A DNA stretch of 52,834 bases, from positions 1 to 52,834 of the forward strand of contig JAICJH010000048.1 of assembly GCA_025928545.1 (NCBI GenBank). Reading direction: 5' to 3'. Shown here one piece after another: positions 1-8,079 of the stretch. The notes below the pieces were generated by a model. That model made no database searches. It saw only the letters and a program-made list of their open reading frames with translations, and was not told where the DNA came from. The translations under genes and the position numbers were made by a program. Source of the DNA: Bryobacteraceae bacterium. GTDB taxonomy: Bacteria > Acidobacteriota > Terriglobia > Bryobacterales > Bryobacteraceae. Within the stretch, counting starts at the first letter, position 1, and every line of letters starts with the position of its first letter.

Positions 1-373
1 CCAGCGGAATTGTATCCACCGAGATGTGTTCGCCACGGATATTATGTCGGTCGGCCTCCACAATTGCGCCGATGGCCACCTGGCCCACCTGCGCGCCGCC
101 TCCCATAATGATGATGCGCTTGCCGTAGATCTGCTCCATGCTCTTGACGAGTTCCACGCGGCGCACCACCGGCAGTTCCCGAAGGCACCCCAGCATCTCT
201 TCGAAGCGCACCGTGTGCACTTCGAAATACACGCGCGATCCGGCCGGCGAGTTTTCCAGAATCGAAACTGAACCGATATCTCCCTCATGTTCGGCAATCA
301 CGCCGGTCACCTGGTGCAGAACTCCGGGTCCTGCCGCCGCCTCAATCAGGAAGCCATGCCTGTTCGTATCCAT
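1..373 (-). CDS. ACT-domain protein, DUF5612-like (3' end outside the window)
   Basis: An open minus-strand frame runs off the left edge, so only the first 124 codons are seen. The N-terminal half reads as an ACT fold (GPGVLHQVTGVIAEHEGDIG), the small ligand-binding module of amino-acid regulated proteins. It is followed by KRIIIMGGGAQVGQVAIGA and EADRHNIRGEHISVDTIPL, which I recognise as the segment that follows ACT in DUF5612 proteins. A regulatory or sensing role is inference; no catalytic motif is visible. Two in-frame ATG codons are possible, at 373 and 385, neither with a strong ribosome site. The gene is divergent from the next one, with only a few bases between the starts. Confidence 0.7.
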   Translation of the reverse strand, partial: MDTNRHGFLIEAAAGPGVLHQVTGVIAEHEGDIGSVSILENSPAGSRVYFEVHTVRFEEMLGCLRELPVVRRVELVKSMEQIYGKRIIIMGGGAQVGQVAIGAIVEADRHNIRGEHISVDTIPL

Positions 374-392
374 TGGAGTTATCATCTCAAGT

Positions 393-1319
393 GTGAAGAG
401 ATACAGCACGGACCACCAAATTACCCGACGCAGCATTCTCGCCGGAGCCGCCGCACTGGCCGCCGCGGCGCCGCTCAGCGCCTTTAAATCACGCATAACG
501 AAGGCCGCCATCAGCGCCATCACGGATGAAATCGGTAAGACCCAGGCTGAAGCCATCGATTTCGCCCATCACTACGCGATGTCATTCATCGAACTGCGCA
601 ATCTTCCCGAAACCGGCAAGGAGTTCGCCAAAATGACGGAGCCTGAGTTGAAACGCTCCGCCGCCGAACTGGCGTCCAACAAGCTGAAGGTATCTTTCCT
701 GAACACCAGCCTCCTGAAGTTCACCTGGCCTGGCCTCAACCCCGACGTCCCGGTGAAGCCGGGCGACCAGAAGCGTTGGGATTCCCGCAAAGACGATGTT
801 GCCAATGCACTGCTGGCTGCCAACATTCTCGGCACCGACAAGGTTCGTGTCTTCACCGGCTCCCGCGTCGCGCATCCGGAGACGACTTACAAACTGATCG
901 CGCAGACCATGGAAGAACTGATCCCGATGGCGGATAAAGCCAAAGTGCACCTGCTGATCGAGAACGAGTTCACCCAAAACATCGGCACCTCTGCCGAATC
1001 GCGCGACATCCTTGCCATGCTCCCTTCCAAAACCATCGGCCTCAACTGGGACCCCGGCAATGCGCAGGTGCTGAAGGAAACACCCTTCCCCGATGGCTAC
1101 GCGCTCGTTCCGAAAGACCGCATTCTGAATGTTCAGTTCAAAGCCTCGAACACGCTCGACGGCCCCGACAAGATGGATTGGAAAGCCGTTCTCGAAGCTC
1201 TCCAGAAGGACAACTACACCTACAAAATCGGTCTTGAAACTCACGGCGATGCAGCGAAACGCATGGAGCATGCACATGCGTCCATGGAAGAGATGATGCG
1301 CATTGTCGGCAGTCTCTAA
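393..1319 (+). CDS. Tat-exported sugar phosphate isomerase/epimerase-like TIM barrel protein
   Basis: 308 aa from GTG 393. The N-terminus MKRYSTDHQITRRSILAG has a twin-arginine motif, then an Ala-rich hydrophobic stretch, so the protein should be exported by Tat. The rest fits the xylose-isomerase-like TIM barrel family. Likely metal-binding acidic residues lie in LLIENEF, in LNWDPGNA and near the end in IGLETHG. Substrate unknown; relatives act on sugars or inositols. The frame stays open further upstream, but the only start codon that puts the Tat motif at the N-terminus is GTG 393. A GGAG at 375-378 is rather distant (14 nt). The start is therefore moderately supported and the family well supported. 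Confidence 0.82.
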   Translation: MKRYSTDHQITRRSILAGAAALAAAAPLSAFKSRITKAAISAITDEIGKTQAEAIDFAHHYAMSFIELRNLPETGKEFAKMTEPELKRSAAELASNKLKVSFLNTSLLKFTWPGLNPDVPVKPGDQKRWDSRKDDVANALLAANILGTDKVRVFTGSRVAHPETTYKLIAQTMEELIPMADKAKVHLLIENEFTQNIGTSAESRDILAMLPSKTIGLNWDPGNAQVLKETPFPDGYALVPKDRILNVQFKASNTLDGPDKMDWKAVLEALQKDNYTYKIGLETHGDAAKRMEHAHASMEEMMRIVGSL

Positions 1320-1328
1320 AAGACCAGC

Positions 1329-1817
1329 ATGAATAAATCCTTTACGATTGGTTTCGCGGCCGCGGTTCTGGCCATCATTCTGGTAATCTGGTTCGGCTTT
1401 ATCCAGACCAAAGGCAATCACCTCGCGCCCACCGGCTGGATCGCCAGCGTCCGCACGCAGTCGCTCTCCGACGATCTCACGATGATGGTCATCGATTTCG
1501 GAGTTCTGAACGATTCCGATCAGCAGATGGTCGTCGGCACGATTGACCCCTGGATCACCACTCCCGGCGGCAACAATATCCACGGCAGTTTGTATTCAGC
1601 GAGCGACATGCCGAAGACGTTTGCGTTTTATCCGAAGCTGGGACCGCAGTTGAATCAGCCGCTGCTGCTGCGCGGGACGATTGACCCGCACAAGACGGTG
1701 AATCGGATGGTGGCAGTCGAGTTCGATGTCCCGCTGCGGGTGGTGACGTCGCGCCGCGATATGACACTTCGGCTGGCGGACATCACCGGCCCCGAAGTGG
1801 AGATGACCGGACCGTAA
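1329..1817 (+). CDS. membrane-anchored hypothetical protein
   Basis: 162 aa. Residues 5-27 form one hydrophobic segment (FTIGFAAAVLAIILVIWFGF); the remainder is hydrophilic and probably periplasmic, rich in beta-type residues. I recognise no enzyme motif. It begins 9 bp after the epimerase-like gene and is probably co-transcribed with it. It ends 25 bp before the tmRNA gene, and the tmRNA -10 box lies just after its stop codon. Function unknown. Confidence 0.65.
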   Translation: MNKSFTIGFAAAVLAIILVIWFGFIQTKGNHLAPTGWIASVRTQSLSDDLTMMVIDFGVLNDSDQQMVVGTIDPWITTPGGNNIHGSLYSASDMPKTFAFYPKLGPQLNQPLLLRGTIDPHKTVNRMVAVEFDVPLRVVTSRRDMTLRLADITGPEVEMTGP

Positions 1818-1822
1818 AGCGC

Positions 1823-1828
1823 TATAAT
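1823..1828 (+). promoter_or_regulatory. -10 box of the ssrA promoter
   Basis: TATAAT sits 14 bp before the mature 5' end of the tmRNA, just downstream of the stop codon at 1817. No convincing -35 hexamer is seen at the expected spacing. Confidence 0.6.
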
Positions 1829-1842
1829 GGGTACAGCGCAAT

Positions 1843-2201
1843 GGGGGCGCAACGGCTTCGACGGGATTGAATTGTGATGGGAAGGCGTGCCGGGTTCCGA
1901 GCTCCCGTTAAACGATCGGAAAACCAAAACTGCCAATAACATGCAGTTTGCCTACGCTGCTTAATTAATACCTAAGCGCGTCGCTCCGGTTAGTCAGCCC
2001 ACGGGCTAACTAGTGAGTGTCATTTTAGTGGGATAGGGAGCAGGCTTCTGTTCGGAGCCGAGACCCGAGATCAATCGAACTGGTTCGGCGCTATCTTGCG
2101 GGCTCTCAGGCGTCGAATGAGATAACAGAACGTCGCTACGCACGTAGACTTTTCATTGCAGGCTTTCTCGGACGGGGGTTCAACTCCCCCCGCCTCCACC
2201 A
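1843..2201 (+). ncRNA. ssrA: transfer-messenger RNA (tmRNA)
   Basis: 359-nt tmRNA that rescues stalled ribosomes together with SmpB. The 5' end GGGGGCG (1843-1849) pairs with CGCCTCC (2191-2197) to form the seven-pair acceptor stem with one G-U pair; discriminator A 2198 and encoded CCA 2199-2201 follow. The conserved CTTCGACGGGAT lies after the 5' end, and a GGGGG-TTCAACT-CCCCC T-arm precedes the 3' end. The tag frame runs from the resume codon GCC at 1932 to TAA at 1962-1964 and reads ANNMQFAYAA, ending in the usual AA degradation signal. The last 21 nt are also the attachment core of the adjacent mobile element, so integration leaves the gene intact. Confidence 0.95.
2181..2201. repeat. 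attL core (3' end of ssrA)
   Basis: 21-bp sequence from the T-arm of tmRNA through the terminal CCA, repeated exactly at 11677-11697. The match ends at the CCA, as expected for an integrase that targets the 3' end of ssrA. Confidence 0.9.
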
Positions 2202-2244
2202 CTTTATTTACTTTGTTTTCAATAATTTAGACTACTCTACAAAA

Positions 2245-2266
2245 CAAAGTGAATTATAAGTGAATT
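2245..2266. promoter_or_regulatory. left arm-type integrase binding site (putative)
   Basis: A 22-bp sequence with two GTGAATT heptamers 11 bp apart. It matches 11572-11593 at 21 of 22 positions in the same orientation. It lies 43 bp inside the attL core, where an arm-type site would be expected. The second heptamer is part of a ten-base palindrome, GTGAATTCAC, at 2260-2269. The role is inferred from position and repetition. Confidence 0.6.
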
Positions 2267-2287
2267 CACTCATGCTAGAATTCCGGC

Positions 2288-3508
2288 ATGTTGAATATCT
2301 TTCGGCGTCACGTCGCAGGTTGCTCGAAAGCCGCTACCCGCTCGCAGGATTGTCCCAGTAAACCAAAGTGCCCCATCCACTTCGAAGGGATCGACGGCGC
2401 CGGCATTCGCCGTAAACGGCAAGCACTCACAGATCCACAATCCGGAAGCGGGGTACGCGAGTGGAATCGAGCCGTAGAGATCATACGCGGCCTGGAACTT
2501 CCAGCGCCCATTGAGATCACCCCAAAGCCCCAAGTAGGCATTGATGACGCGATAAATTCTTTCATTGCATTCAAGGCGCGCCGGAGCGCCGATGTTCAAC
2601 GCAAAGCCAAACTAATCCTCGGAAGAATGAAAGCGTTCATGGAGCGCCGCAAGAAACTGTCCGTAACTGAGGTTACGTTTAGCGACCTGGTAGAGTTCAG
2701 AGCTGCCTGGAGCGACGCGTTGACAACACAACGCCGGAATCAGGAGGTAATGAAGGGTTTCTTCCGTTACTGCCTAAAGTCCGATTTCATCACCAGGAGC
2801 CCCGCCGCGGATCTGGACGCGATACCGGAAGGCCGGCCGAAAACGGAACCATTTACCAGAGATGAAATGGGGAGCATATTTACTGCGATCCCGAACCTGA
2901 CCGATGAGTATGGCCGCCGAGGGCAGCCGATCACCGAGCATACGCGCGCGTTCATCATGGTCATGCGCTACACCGGTATGTCGATCGGCGACACAGCCAA
3001 ACTGGAAAAAGCGGATGTCGATGGGTGCCGCATCCGGACCTATCGAAAGAAGACAGGAGAGGATGTTTTTGCCAAAGTGCCACCATTCGTAATCGACGCC
3101 CTTGCCAAAGCGCCACACGACAGCGAACAGTTTTACTTTTGGACTGGAAAGGGAAAGCTTCACACCAGAGCTAGCAAGTGGGGCAATCGGCTACAAAAGC
3201 TATTCGTATTGGCGGGCGTTCGAATCGTTGAGGAGGACAGAAAGAAACGATCAGGCGGGAAATTGAAGGCTAAGGCGGAAACGGTCAGGGTTTCAAAAGC
3301 AACCCCGCACATGTTCCGCCATACCCTGGTGAGGGACCTACTGGAATGCGGCACCCCAATGGAGGAGATCGCCGAGCTACTCGGAAACGACATGAAGACG
3401 GTTGAAAAGTACTACAGCAAGTGGGATACAAGACGACAGGCACGGCTAGAGCGGCGTTTAGAGGATTTCTGGAAGAATGACCCGCTGACAGCCGCAATGA
3501 CCGCTTAG
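2288..3508 (+). CDS. int: tyrosine-type integrase
   Basis: 406 aa. Catalyses site-specific recombination between the element and the ssrA 3' end. It has a core-binding helical domain (about residues 85-180) and a C-terminal catalytic domain. The catalytic box is clear: HMFRHT supplies His and Arg, and VEKYYSKW the nucleophile tyrosine. Two positions are odd. The first catalytic arginine, normally in a TGLR-type motif, falls in MRYTGMSIGD with no arginine at the usual place. The usual LLGH histidine reads LLGN. Substituted versions exist in active relatives, so inactivity cannot be concluded. The gene starts 86 bp from attL and overlaps the convergent HTH gene by 4 bp. Confidence 0.9.
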   Translation: MLNIFRRHVAGCSKAATRSQDCPSKPKCPIHFEGIDGAGIRRKRQALTDPQSGSGVREWNRAVEIIRGLELPAPIEITPKPQVGIDDAINSFIAFKARRSADVQRKAKLILGRMKAFMERRKKLSVTEVTFSDLVEFRAAWSDALTTQRRNQEVMKGFFRYCLKSDFITRSPAADLDAIPEGRPKTEPFTRDEMGSIFTAIPNLTDEYGRRGQPITEHTRAFIMVMRYTGMSIGDTAKLEKADVDGCRIRTYRKKTGEDVFAKVPPFVIDALAKAPHDSEQFYFWTGKGKLHTRASKWGNRLQKLFVLAGVRIVEEDRKKRSGGKLKAKAETVRVSKATPHMFRHTLVRDLLECGTPMEEIAELLGNDMKTVEKYYSKWDTRRQARLERRLEDFWKNDPLTAAMTA

Positions 3509-3723
3509 ACCGCGCATCTGCGACGATAGACCCTGTTTAAAACACTCTCCGGAATGCGCATTGTGACACACGTGCGCTTGAATCGGTTTCCGGACCGACA
3601 GATTTTCAGGACGCCATCCTCCGAAAGAAACATCCTCCGGATTGAATCGCGCGACAGTCTCCACATTTCGGCGATTTCATCAACCGTGTAGTGGCGTTCG
3701 TTAAACGCTGTCGTATCAGTCAT
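3505..3723 (-). CDS. small helix-turn-helix DNA-binding protein, excisionase-like
   Basis: 72 aa. HYTVDEIAEMWRLSRDSIRR is a MerR/excisionase-type helix-turn-helix, followed by a basic stretch with RMFLSEDGVLKI and RFKRTCVTMRIPES. Proteins of this size beside an integrase often direct excision or regulate it, so it may be the recombination directionality factor; that role is inferred. ATG at 3723 overlaps the preceding stop (ATGA), with GGAGAG about nine bases upstream. Its 3' end overlaps the integrase end by 4 bp, tail to tail, which could link structural-gene transcription to int expression through antisense. Confidence 0.75.
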   Translation of the reverse strand: MTDTTAFNERHYTVDEIAEMWRLSRDSIRRMFLSEDGVLKICRSGNRFKRTCVTMRIPESVLNRVYRRRCAV

Positions 3724-3917
3724 CCTAAATCTCTCTCCAGGTTAGTCGCCAAAATTGCACTCCGCAATTGATACGCGCTCTGTATTTGCGTGTAGATAAG
3801 ACCCGAGCTATGCCGATCCCTTGTGTTATCTCTCCTACAGTGCAGACGTGCAATTTTCTTGTTAATCCGCTTTACCTTGCGGTACTTTGCGGGCGGTAGA
3901 ATTGGGCTCCCCAACAT
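3720..3917 (-). CDS. small basic protein, unknown
   Basis: 65 aa, with a lysine/arginine-rich first half (KYRKVKRINKKIARLHCRR). No family recognised. I accept it as a gene because GAGGG stands seven bases before ATG 3917, it begins 4 bp after the tape-measure stop, and its stop overlaps the next start as ATGA. The content suggests nucleic-acid or membrane-surface contact, but there is no specific evidence. Confidence 0.5.
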   Translation of the reverse strand: MLGSPILPPAKYRKVKRINKKIARLHCRRDNTRDRHSSGLIYTQIQSAYQLRSAILATNLERDLG

Positions 3918-3921
3918 CTAT

Positions 3922-6288
3922 TTACCCTCGTCGTTGCGGCGTTCGCTTCGCGCGCTCAACCGAAGCCTTTAGGCCCCGTGATACCGCTAAATTGTGAGCG
4001 TACTCAATAGCCCGCGCCACGCGATTCCCCGCGCCAAGATCCGCGGCCCGAGCGTCGATATTGTACGTGTACTGATCTCCGCCACCGCCCGCGCCATTCA
4101 TGAGCTTACTGATCGGGGTTATCGTGCTCGCATTCTTAGGCGTGATTAACTCACCCTCGCCAGCCTCCGCCACGTTGTAAATATTGCCGGGATAGACGTC
4201 GCCGCCGCCAGCCATGTACGTTATTGTGCTTGTGACGACTTCTGTAGCCCCGGCAGCCGCCCCAGATGCGGCGCCGAACAGGCCGCCAAGTGCGCCAAAC
4301 GCACCAAACAATTCCCCCAAGCCGGACCCGTCTCCAGCGGAGGGTGAAAGCGAAGGAGCAAAGTCTTCCAGCGGATTTTTCAGGCTACCCTTGTCGTCAT
4401 CCACAATGACATGGAACGGATTCTCAGCCGTTCCATCCGGCTTACCCAGGGGGGCGGCCTTCTTACCAAATAGATCCCCAAGCTTACCGATACCCTTCTG
4501 AATCGCCGACTTTGTAGCTTCCTTAGTTATGTCCTCGAAGATGCCGCGGAACATGTCCTTAAAATTGGTTTTCTGGCCGGTCAGCAGCTTTCCGAACTGC
4601 TCGGAAACCCGGTCCACCGCCGAGTTGCCCTCTTCGTAAAGAATATCCCCGGCCGTCTTCGCGGAGGCGCGCTGTTCGTTGATAAAATCGTCCAGATTCT
4701 TATGCCGCAATTCAGCGGTTTTTTCTTCCCACTCGTATTGGAGCTTTTGTAGCGCCAGTTGCTTTTCCTGTAACGCTGTAAAGCGGTCAAGGTCCTTGTT
4801 CGACATCGCCAGTTTCTGCTCATAGCGATCCTGTATATCCGCCCGCTGAATAGCCTGTTGCGTTGCCAGCGTCCCGAGCGGATCGTTAGGGTTGCCATTG
4901 ATACCGGCCATAGACACGTTATGGCGTAAGGTCGCCTCTCCGGATTGAGCCGAAATACGATTTACCTGCTCGGCCCACTTCGTAGCCGCCCTGGCGCCCT
5001 CTTCGAGATTCTTGACGGCCACGGCGATTCCCGGCGCGTACATCTCGGCCGTGTGCTGGGTAACGGCGCGCAACTTCTCAGCCCACTGTATCTGCATTTC
5101 GGCGAACTGCTCAGCCTCGTGCCGATATTCAGTAAGCCGCTTTGTGTCGTAGATACCATGAACCAGGTTCATGGTGGTTTCGTTGAGTTGGTTAGCCGCC
5201 TGAAGCCGTTCCAGCTCCGCCTGCTCCTCAATCTCAATACGGCCCATGGCGGTAGCTTGCGCCGCCTTCGCTTCCACCAGTTCGCGATTCAGACGAACCA
5301 GCGTCTCCTCCGCCTGCTTCCGACCCTCAGCACCGGCCGACAGTTCTTCCTTGCGGCCACCAAGCTTGATATTGTCGCCACGAAGCGAGATATTGTCACG
5401 CTCGGCTTGTAGTAGCCGCTCCGATCCGCGTAAGGCCTCAATACGCGCCGCCTGATCCCGCTCGGCAAAGGCGGAATTATTGTGCAGCGCTTGGCGCCGT
5501 TCGGCCTCTTTCAGAAGATCATTAACCTTCCCGATCTCAATACCGTACTCGCTCATCAGGCGAGTGTTCATCTCCGTACGCGCGGCGTCCGCTTCCAGCT
5601 TCGAAGACGCACCGCGGATCTTGGCGGCGCCCTCATCCGTGATACCGCTTACACGTTCCCGGAATAATCCGTGCTCGCCCTCCAGGTCGCTGGTACCGGC
5701 CTTACCGAATAGTTGCGCCCACTTGGAAACGCTCTGTTCCTTCAGTAGCTTATCGAGAGCGGAAAAACCTTTCTCGATGGAGTCCGAAAGTTCATCGGCC
5801 GACTTCTTAGCCTCATCGAGCGCCAGTTTCAGATTATTTTGCGGCCGGCCTTCGAGCTTAGCGATTTCATTGCCGAGCTTGTCATTCGACACGGCCAACT
5901 CATCGTTCGTCAGGCGTATCGGGTCCGTTAACCCGCGAAACGCCATCTTGATCTTCTCCGGAGCCTCGGCCAGTCCGCGAAAGAATTCAGCCACCTTAGT
6001 GCCGGTCTCAACAACGAAACCGCCGAACGCCGCCAGCCCAATTACCGGAAACGCGTACTTCGCGACGTTCCCCACGCCGAGCAACTTTTCCGCGAACACT
6101 TCAGCGGCTTTCGTATTGCTGAACATGTCGCCCTCAAGAGCCTTGAAAGCGGCGCGCGTTGCTTTGGTTTCCGAGACACCTGTAGCGCCAAACTCACGGA
6201 TTTTGCCCTTGGCAACCTCCATGTCCTGCACGAACTTACCGGTTCCGGCGGAAATGTCGATTACGATCTGTCCGGCTTTAACTGGCAC
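3922..6288 (-). CDS. phage tail tape-measure-like protein
   Basis: 788 aa from GTG 6288, which has GAGAGG about ten bases upstream. Tape-measure proteins set tail length and act in DNA ejection. Features: a short hydrophobic stretch at about 75-95 (KYAFPVIGLAAFGGFVVETG), long Ala/Glu/Lys/Gln-rich coiled-coil helix through about residue 560, a Gly/Ala-rich region, and a C-terminal segment with AGGGDVYPGNIYNVAEAGEG then ELITPKN, the ending typical of lambda-type tape measures. At 788 aa it is short and would fit a short non-contractile tail. It is odd that no tail-tube, chaperone or tip gene accompanies it. It may instead be a minor structural protein taken from a tailed phage. Confidence 0.75.
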   Translation of the reverse strand: MPVKAGQIVIDISAGTGKFVQDMEVAKGKIREFGATGVSETKATRAAFKALEGDMFSNTKAAEVFAEKLLGVGNVAKYAFPVIGLAAFGGFVVETGTKVAEFFRGLAEAPEKIKMAFRGLTDPIRLTNDELAVSNDKLGNEIAKLEGRPQNNLKLALDEAKKSADELSDSIEKGFSALDKLLKEQSVSKWAQLFGKAGTSDLEGEHGLFRERVSGITDEGAAKIRGASSKLEADAARTEMNTRLMSEYGIEIGKVNDLLKEAERRQALHNNSAFAERDQAARIEALRGSERLLQAERDNISLRGDNIKLGGRKEELSAGAEGRKQAEETLVRLNRELVEAKAAQATAMGRIEIEEQAELERLQAANQLNETTMNLVHGIYDTKRLTEYRHEAEQFAEMQIQWAEKLRAVTQHTAEMYAPGIAVAVKNLEEGARAATKWAEQVNRISAQSGEATLRHNVSMAGINGNPNDPLGTLATQQAIQRADIQDRYEQKLAMSNKDLDRFTALQEKQLALQKLQYEWEEKTAELRHKNLDDFINEQRASAKTAGDILYEEGNSAVDRVSEQFGKLLTGQKTNFKDMFRGIFEDITKEATKSAIQKGIGKLGDLFGKKAAPLGKPDGTAENPFHVIVDDDKGSLKNPLEDFAPSLSPSAGDGSGLGELFGAFGALGGLFGAASGAAAGATEVVTSTITYMAGGGDVYPGNIYNVAEAGEGELITPKNASTITPISKLMNGAGGGGDQYTYNIDARAADLGAGNRVARAIEYAHNLAVSRGLKASVERAKRTPQRRG

Positions 6289-6291
6289 TGG

Positions 6292-6435
6292 TTACTTACC
6301 TCTCCGGATGGCGCGGCGTTTCCCGCCTCGATACAGAACAACGACATCACACGCGAGAGAGGCGGCGAGAACAGCCATCGCGTACCTCCATCCCGAAACG
6401 CGCCAGACGGCGACAGTCATAATCAGATATCCCAT
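6292..6435 (-). CDS. small single-span membrane protein, unknown
   Basis: 47 aa. Residues 16-35 (WRYAMAVLAASLACDVVVLY) form one probable membrane helix, followed by a very basic tail (RGGKRRAIRRGK). GGAA lies about 7 nt before ATG 6435, and the stop is 3 bp before the tape-measure GTG. It could be a holin-like or membrane-anchoring peptide, but one helix with a basic tail is not diagnostic. Missed easily because it is so short. Confidence 0.5.
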   Translation of the reverse strand: MGYLIMTVAVWRVSGWRYAMAVLAASLACDVVVLYRGGKRRAIRRGK

Positions 6436-6468
6436 TTTATTTTCCTTCGACGAACATTTAAGGAGAGA

Positions 6469-6496
6469 GCGGGCGCGCCCGTACGGACACGCCCGC
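6469..6496 (-). terminator. hairpin after the capsid gene
   Basis: GCGGGC (6469-6474) pairs with GCCCGC (6491-6496); the stem continues inward with two mismatches to a GTAC loop. It stands between the capsid stop and the 47-aa gene, on the minus strand. No T-run follows, so it is either a weak terminator or an RNA-processing/attenuation hairpin that lowers tail-gene expression relative to capsid. Confidence 0.35.
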
Positions 6497-6590
6497 TATG
6501 CGGTCGGCTAATCGAAAACGTTAGCGGTGATGAAGAGGGCACCGGCTAACGCGCCATTCCATAAGCCGCCGGATGGAATGGCTAGGCCCG

Positions 6591-7862
6591 TTACAGTACG
6601 CCCGTCAAGACATTGAATGCCTTGGGGTGAATCAGTTGGATATCCGCACGAAGATAAGCACGAATCCAATACTGTAAATTTGACATCGCCGAACCACTGG
6701 AATCGCCACCAACTCGCGTGGCCTCGATAATCATTTCCGTTCGAGCGCCAATCATGCACTGATCCCACTGCCCAACAAATACATCTGAAGCCGTTGAAGC
6801 GGTGCCGTGCGTAAGATTGTTCGGGATCTGATTGGTTACGAATTTCTTAGCGGCGGCAACCATGTCAGTCTGACGCATCGGTTGGTTCAACGTGTCCCGC
6901 AAGTTATCCAATTCGCCGGCCGTTCGAGCCGAATGCATAATACCGAACGGGCCATTGAAGTTGTATCCCATCAGCGTGGAAATAGCGGATGAGTACTTAG
7001 AAAAATCCACAAGCGTATAGCCGTTCGTGGCGAGGTCGGTTACGGTAACGCCAGACTGGTTCCGGATGCCGGTTGGCTGATTGCTGGAACCGGACCCGTA
7101 GAGCGCTGCGTAGTCAACAGCCAGCGCTAGAGATTGCGATATGCTGCTACCTACTATCTGGTCTATATTGTAGGCATCCTCAACGATCTCAACACTCAAT
7201 TTCGATCCGGCCACAAGGGTCTGTGCCGTGAAAGTTACGGATTCGAAATTAGCGTCCGAGAACGTCATTGCGGCATTCTCAGCCTTCCATCCCGAGGTAA
7301 CGTCACCCGTCTGCCGCGCGATTTTCAGCGTGGCGCTTTCCATCGGAACAGTGACAGCGCCCGCCCGCACAACCTGTGCCTGATTGCGAACCAAGTCTAT
7401 CACAGCCGTTCCAAGTGGCGCCGGAACCAAGTAGCTACCGGGAGTTCCACCCACAGCAAGCGCGCGAAGTTCTTCGGCATGCTTCCAATTTCCGGTAGCG
7501 ATCCCGCGCACATATGCACCGATACCAGGCCCGTTGTGCCTGTTTTCCGAGATGGCCTCATTTGGCTTGTACGTTCGCACTTCGCCCGGTTGGTGGTTTC
7601 TCGGTACGTAGATCAGTCCGTCGTTATCGGCTCGAACAACACGCTCGGGAACGATAGGCCGATCAATTTCGGCCCGAATTTCGCCGAGTTGCGATGCGCG
7701 GTCAAGAGTTCCATTGATCGCTTCTACCTTTGCCTTTAATCCATCGAAGTCCCGGCTTTCTTCGTCCGTAAGTGCGCGGGATTCTTCCGCAGCCTTAGCG
7801 AGGATACTGCGCATAGTATTGCCGTGCGCATCCCGTCTTGCTCTGATTTCTTTGAGATCCAA
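6591..7862 (-). CDS. HK97-type major capsid protein
   Basis: 423 aa. Forms the icosahedral shell. Residues 1-65 are a charged helical delta (scaffold) domain, RARRDAHGN to GTLDRASQLG, which the protease would remove. The HK97 fold follows, with recognisable stretches ALAVGGTPGSYLVPAPLG, FDANFE-like SDANFESVTFTAQTLVAG, and the C-terminal YWIRAYLRADIQLIHPKAF. Start TTG 7862 has GGAG eight bases upstream. The delta domain is short compared with about 100 residues in HK97 itself. A very similar delta domain is encoded alone by the gene immediately upstream. Packing of structural genes around it fits a head module, but without a portal. Confidence 0.92.
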   Translation of the reverse strand: MDLKEIRARRDAHGNTMRSILAKAAEESRALTDEESRDFDGLKAKVEAINGTLDRASQLGEIRAEIDRPIVPERVVRADNDGLIYVPRNHQPGEVRTYKPNEAISENRHNGPGIGAYVRGIATGNWKHAEELRALAVGGTPGSYLVPAPLGTAVIDLVRNQAQVVRAGAVTVPMESATLKIARQTGDVTSGWKAENAAMTFSDANFESVTFTAQTLVAGSKLSVEIVEDAYNIDQIVGSSISQSLALAVDYAALYGSGSSNQPTGIRNQSGVTVTDLATNGYTLVDFSKYSSAISTLMGYNFNGPFGIMHSARTAGELDNLRDTLNQPMRQTDMVAAAKKFVTNQIPNNLTHGTASTASDVFVGQWDQCMIGARTEMIIEATRVGGDSSGSAMSNLQYWIRAYLRADIQLIHPKAFNVLTGVL

Positions 7863-8079
7863 GTTTCTAACTCCAGTTTTTGAATTTTCGCCGCAGTACC
7901 GGCAGGGCTTTCCGCACCGGCGCCGCCTGGCGTCGGGTTCAGATCACCGCGTAACCCCGCGCCGTACCGCCTGGTGCGCCGCAGGAATTCACTGGAGCCA
8001 AGTTTTAGGACATTGGCTCTGGTCCATTCCAGTTCGAGTCAACCGTCTGGCAGAGGTCGAACCGGAGAAAACCAATCAC

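Noticed and set aside
6508..6768. A minus-strand frame running past the capsid stop and ending LFITANVFD
   Set aside because: It overlaps the capsid gene in another frame, has no start codon after the capsid stop and no slippery sequence for frameshifting.
7863..8079. Short peptides possible in the gap between capsid and delta-domain genes
   Set aside because: Several frames are open for only 17-40 codons, none with a ribosome site that fits.
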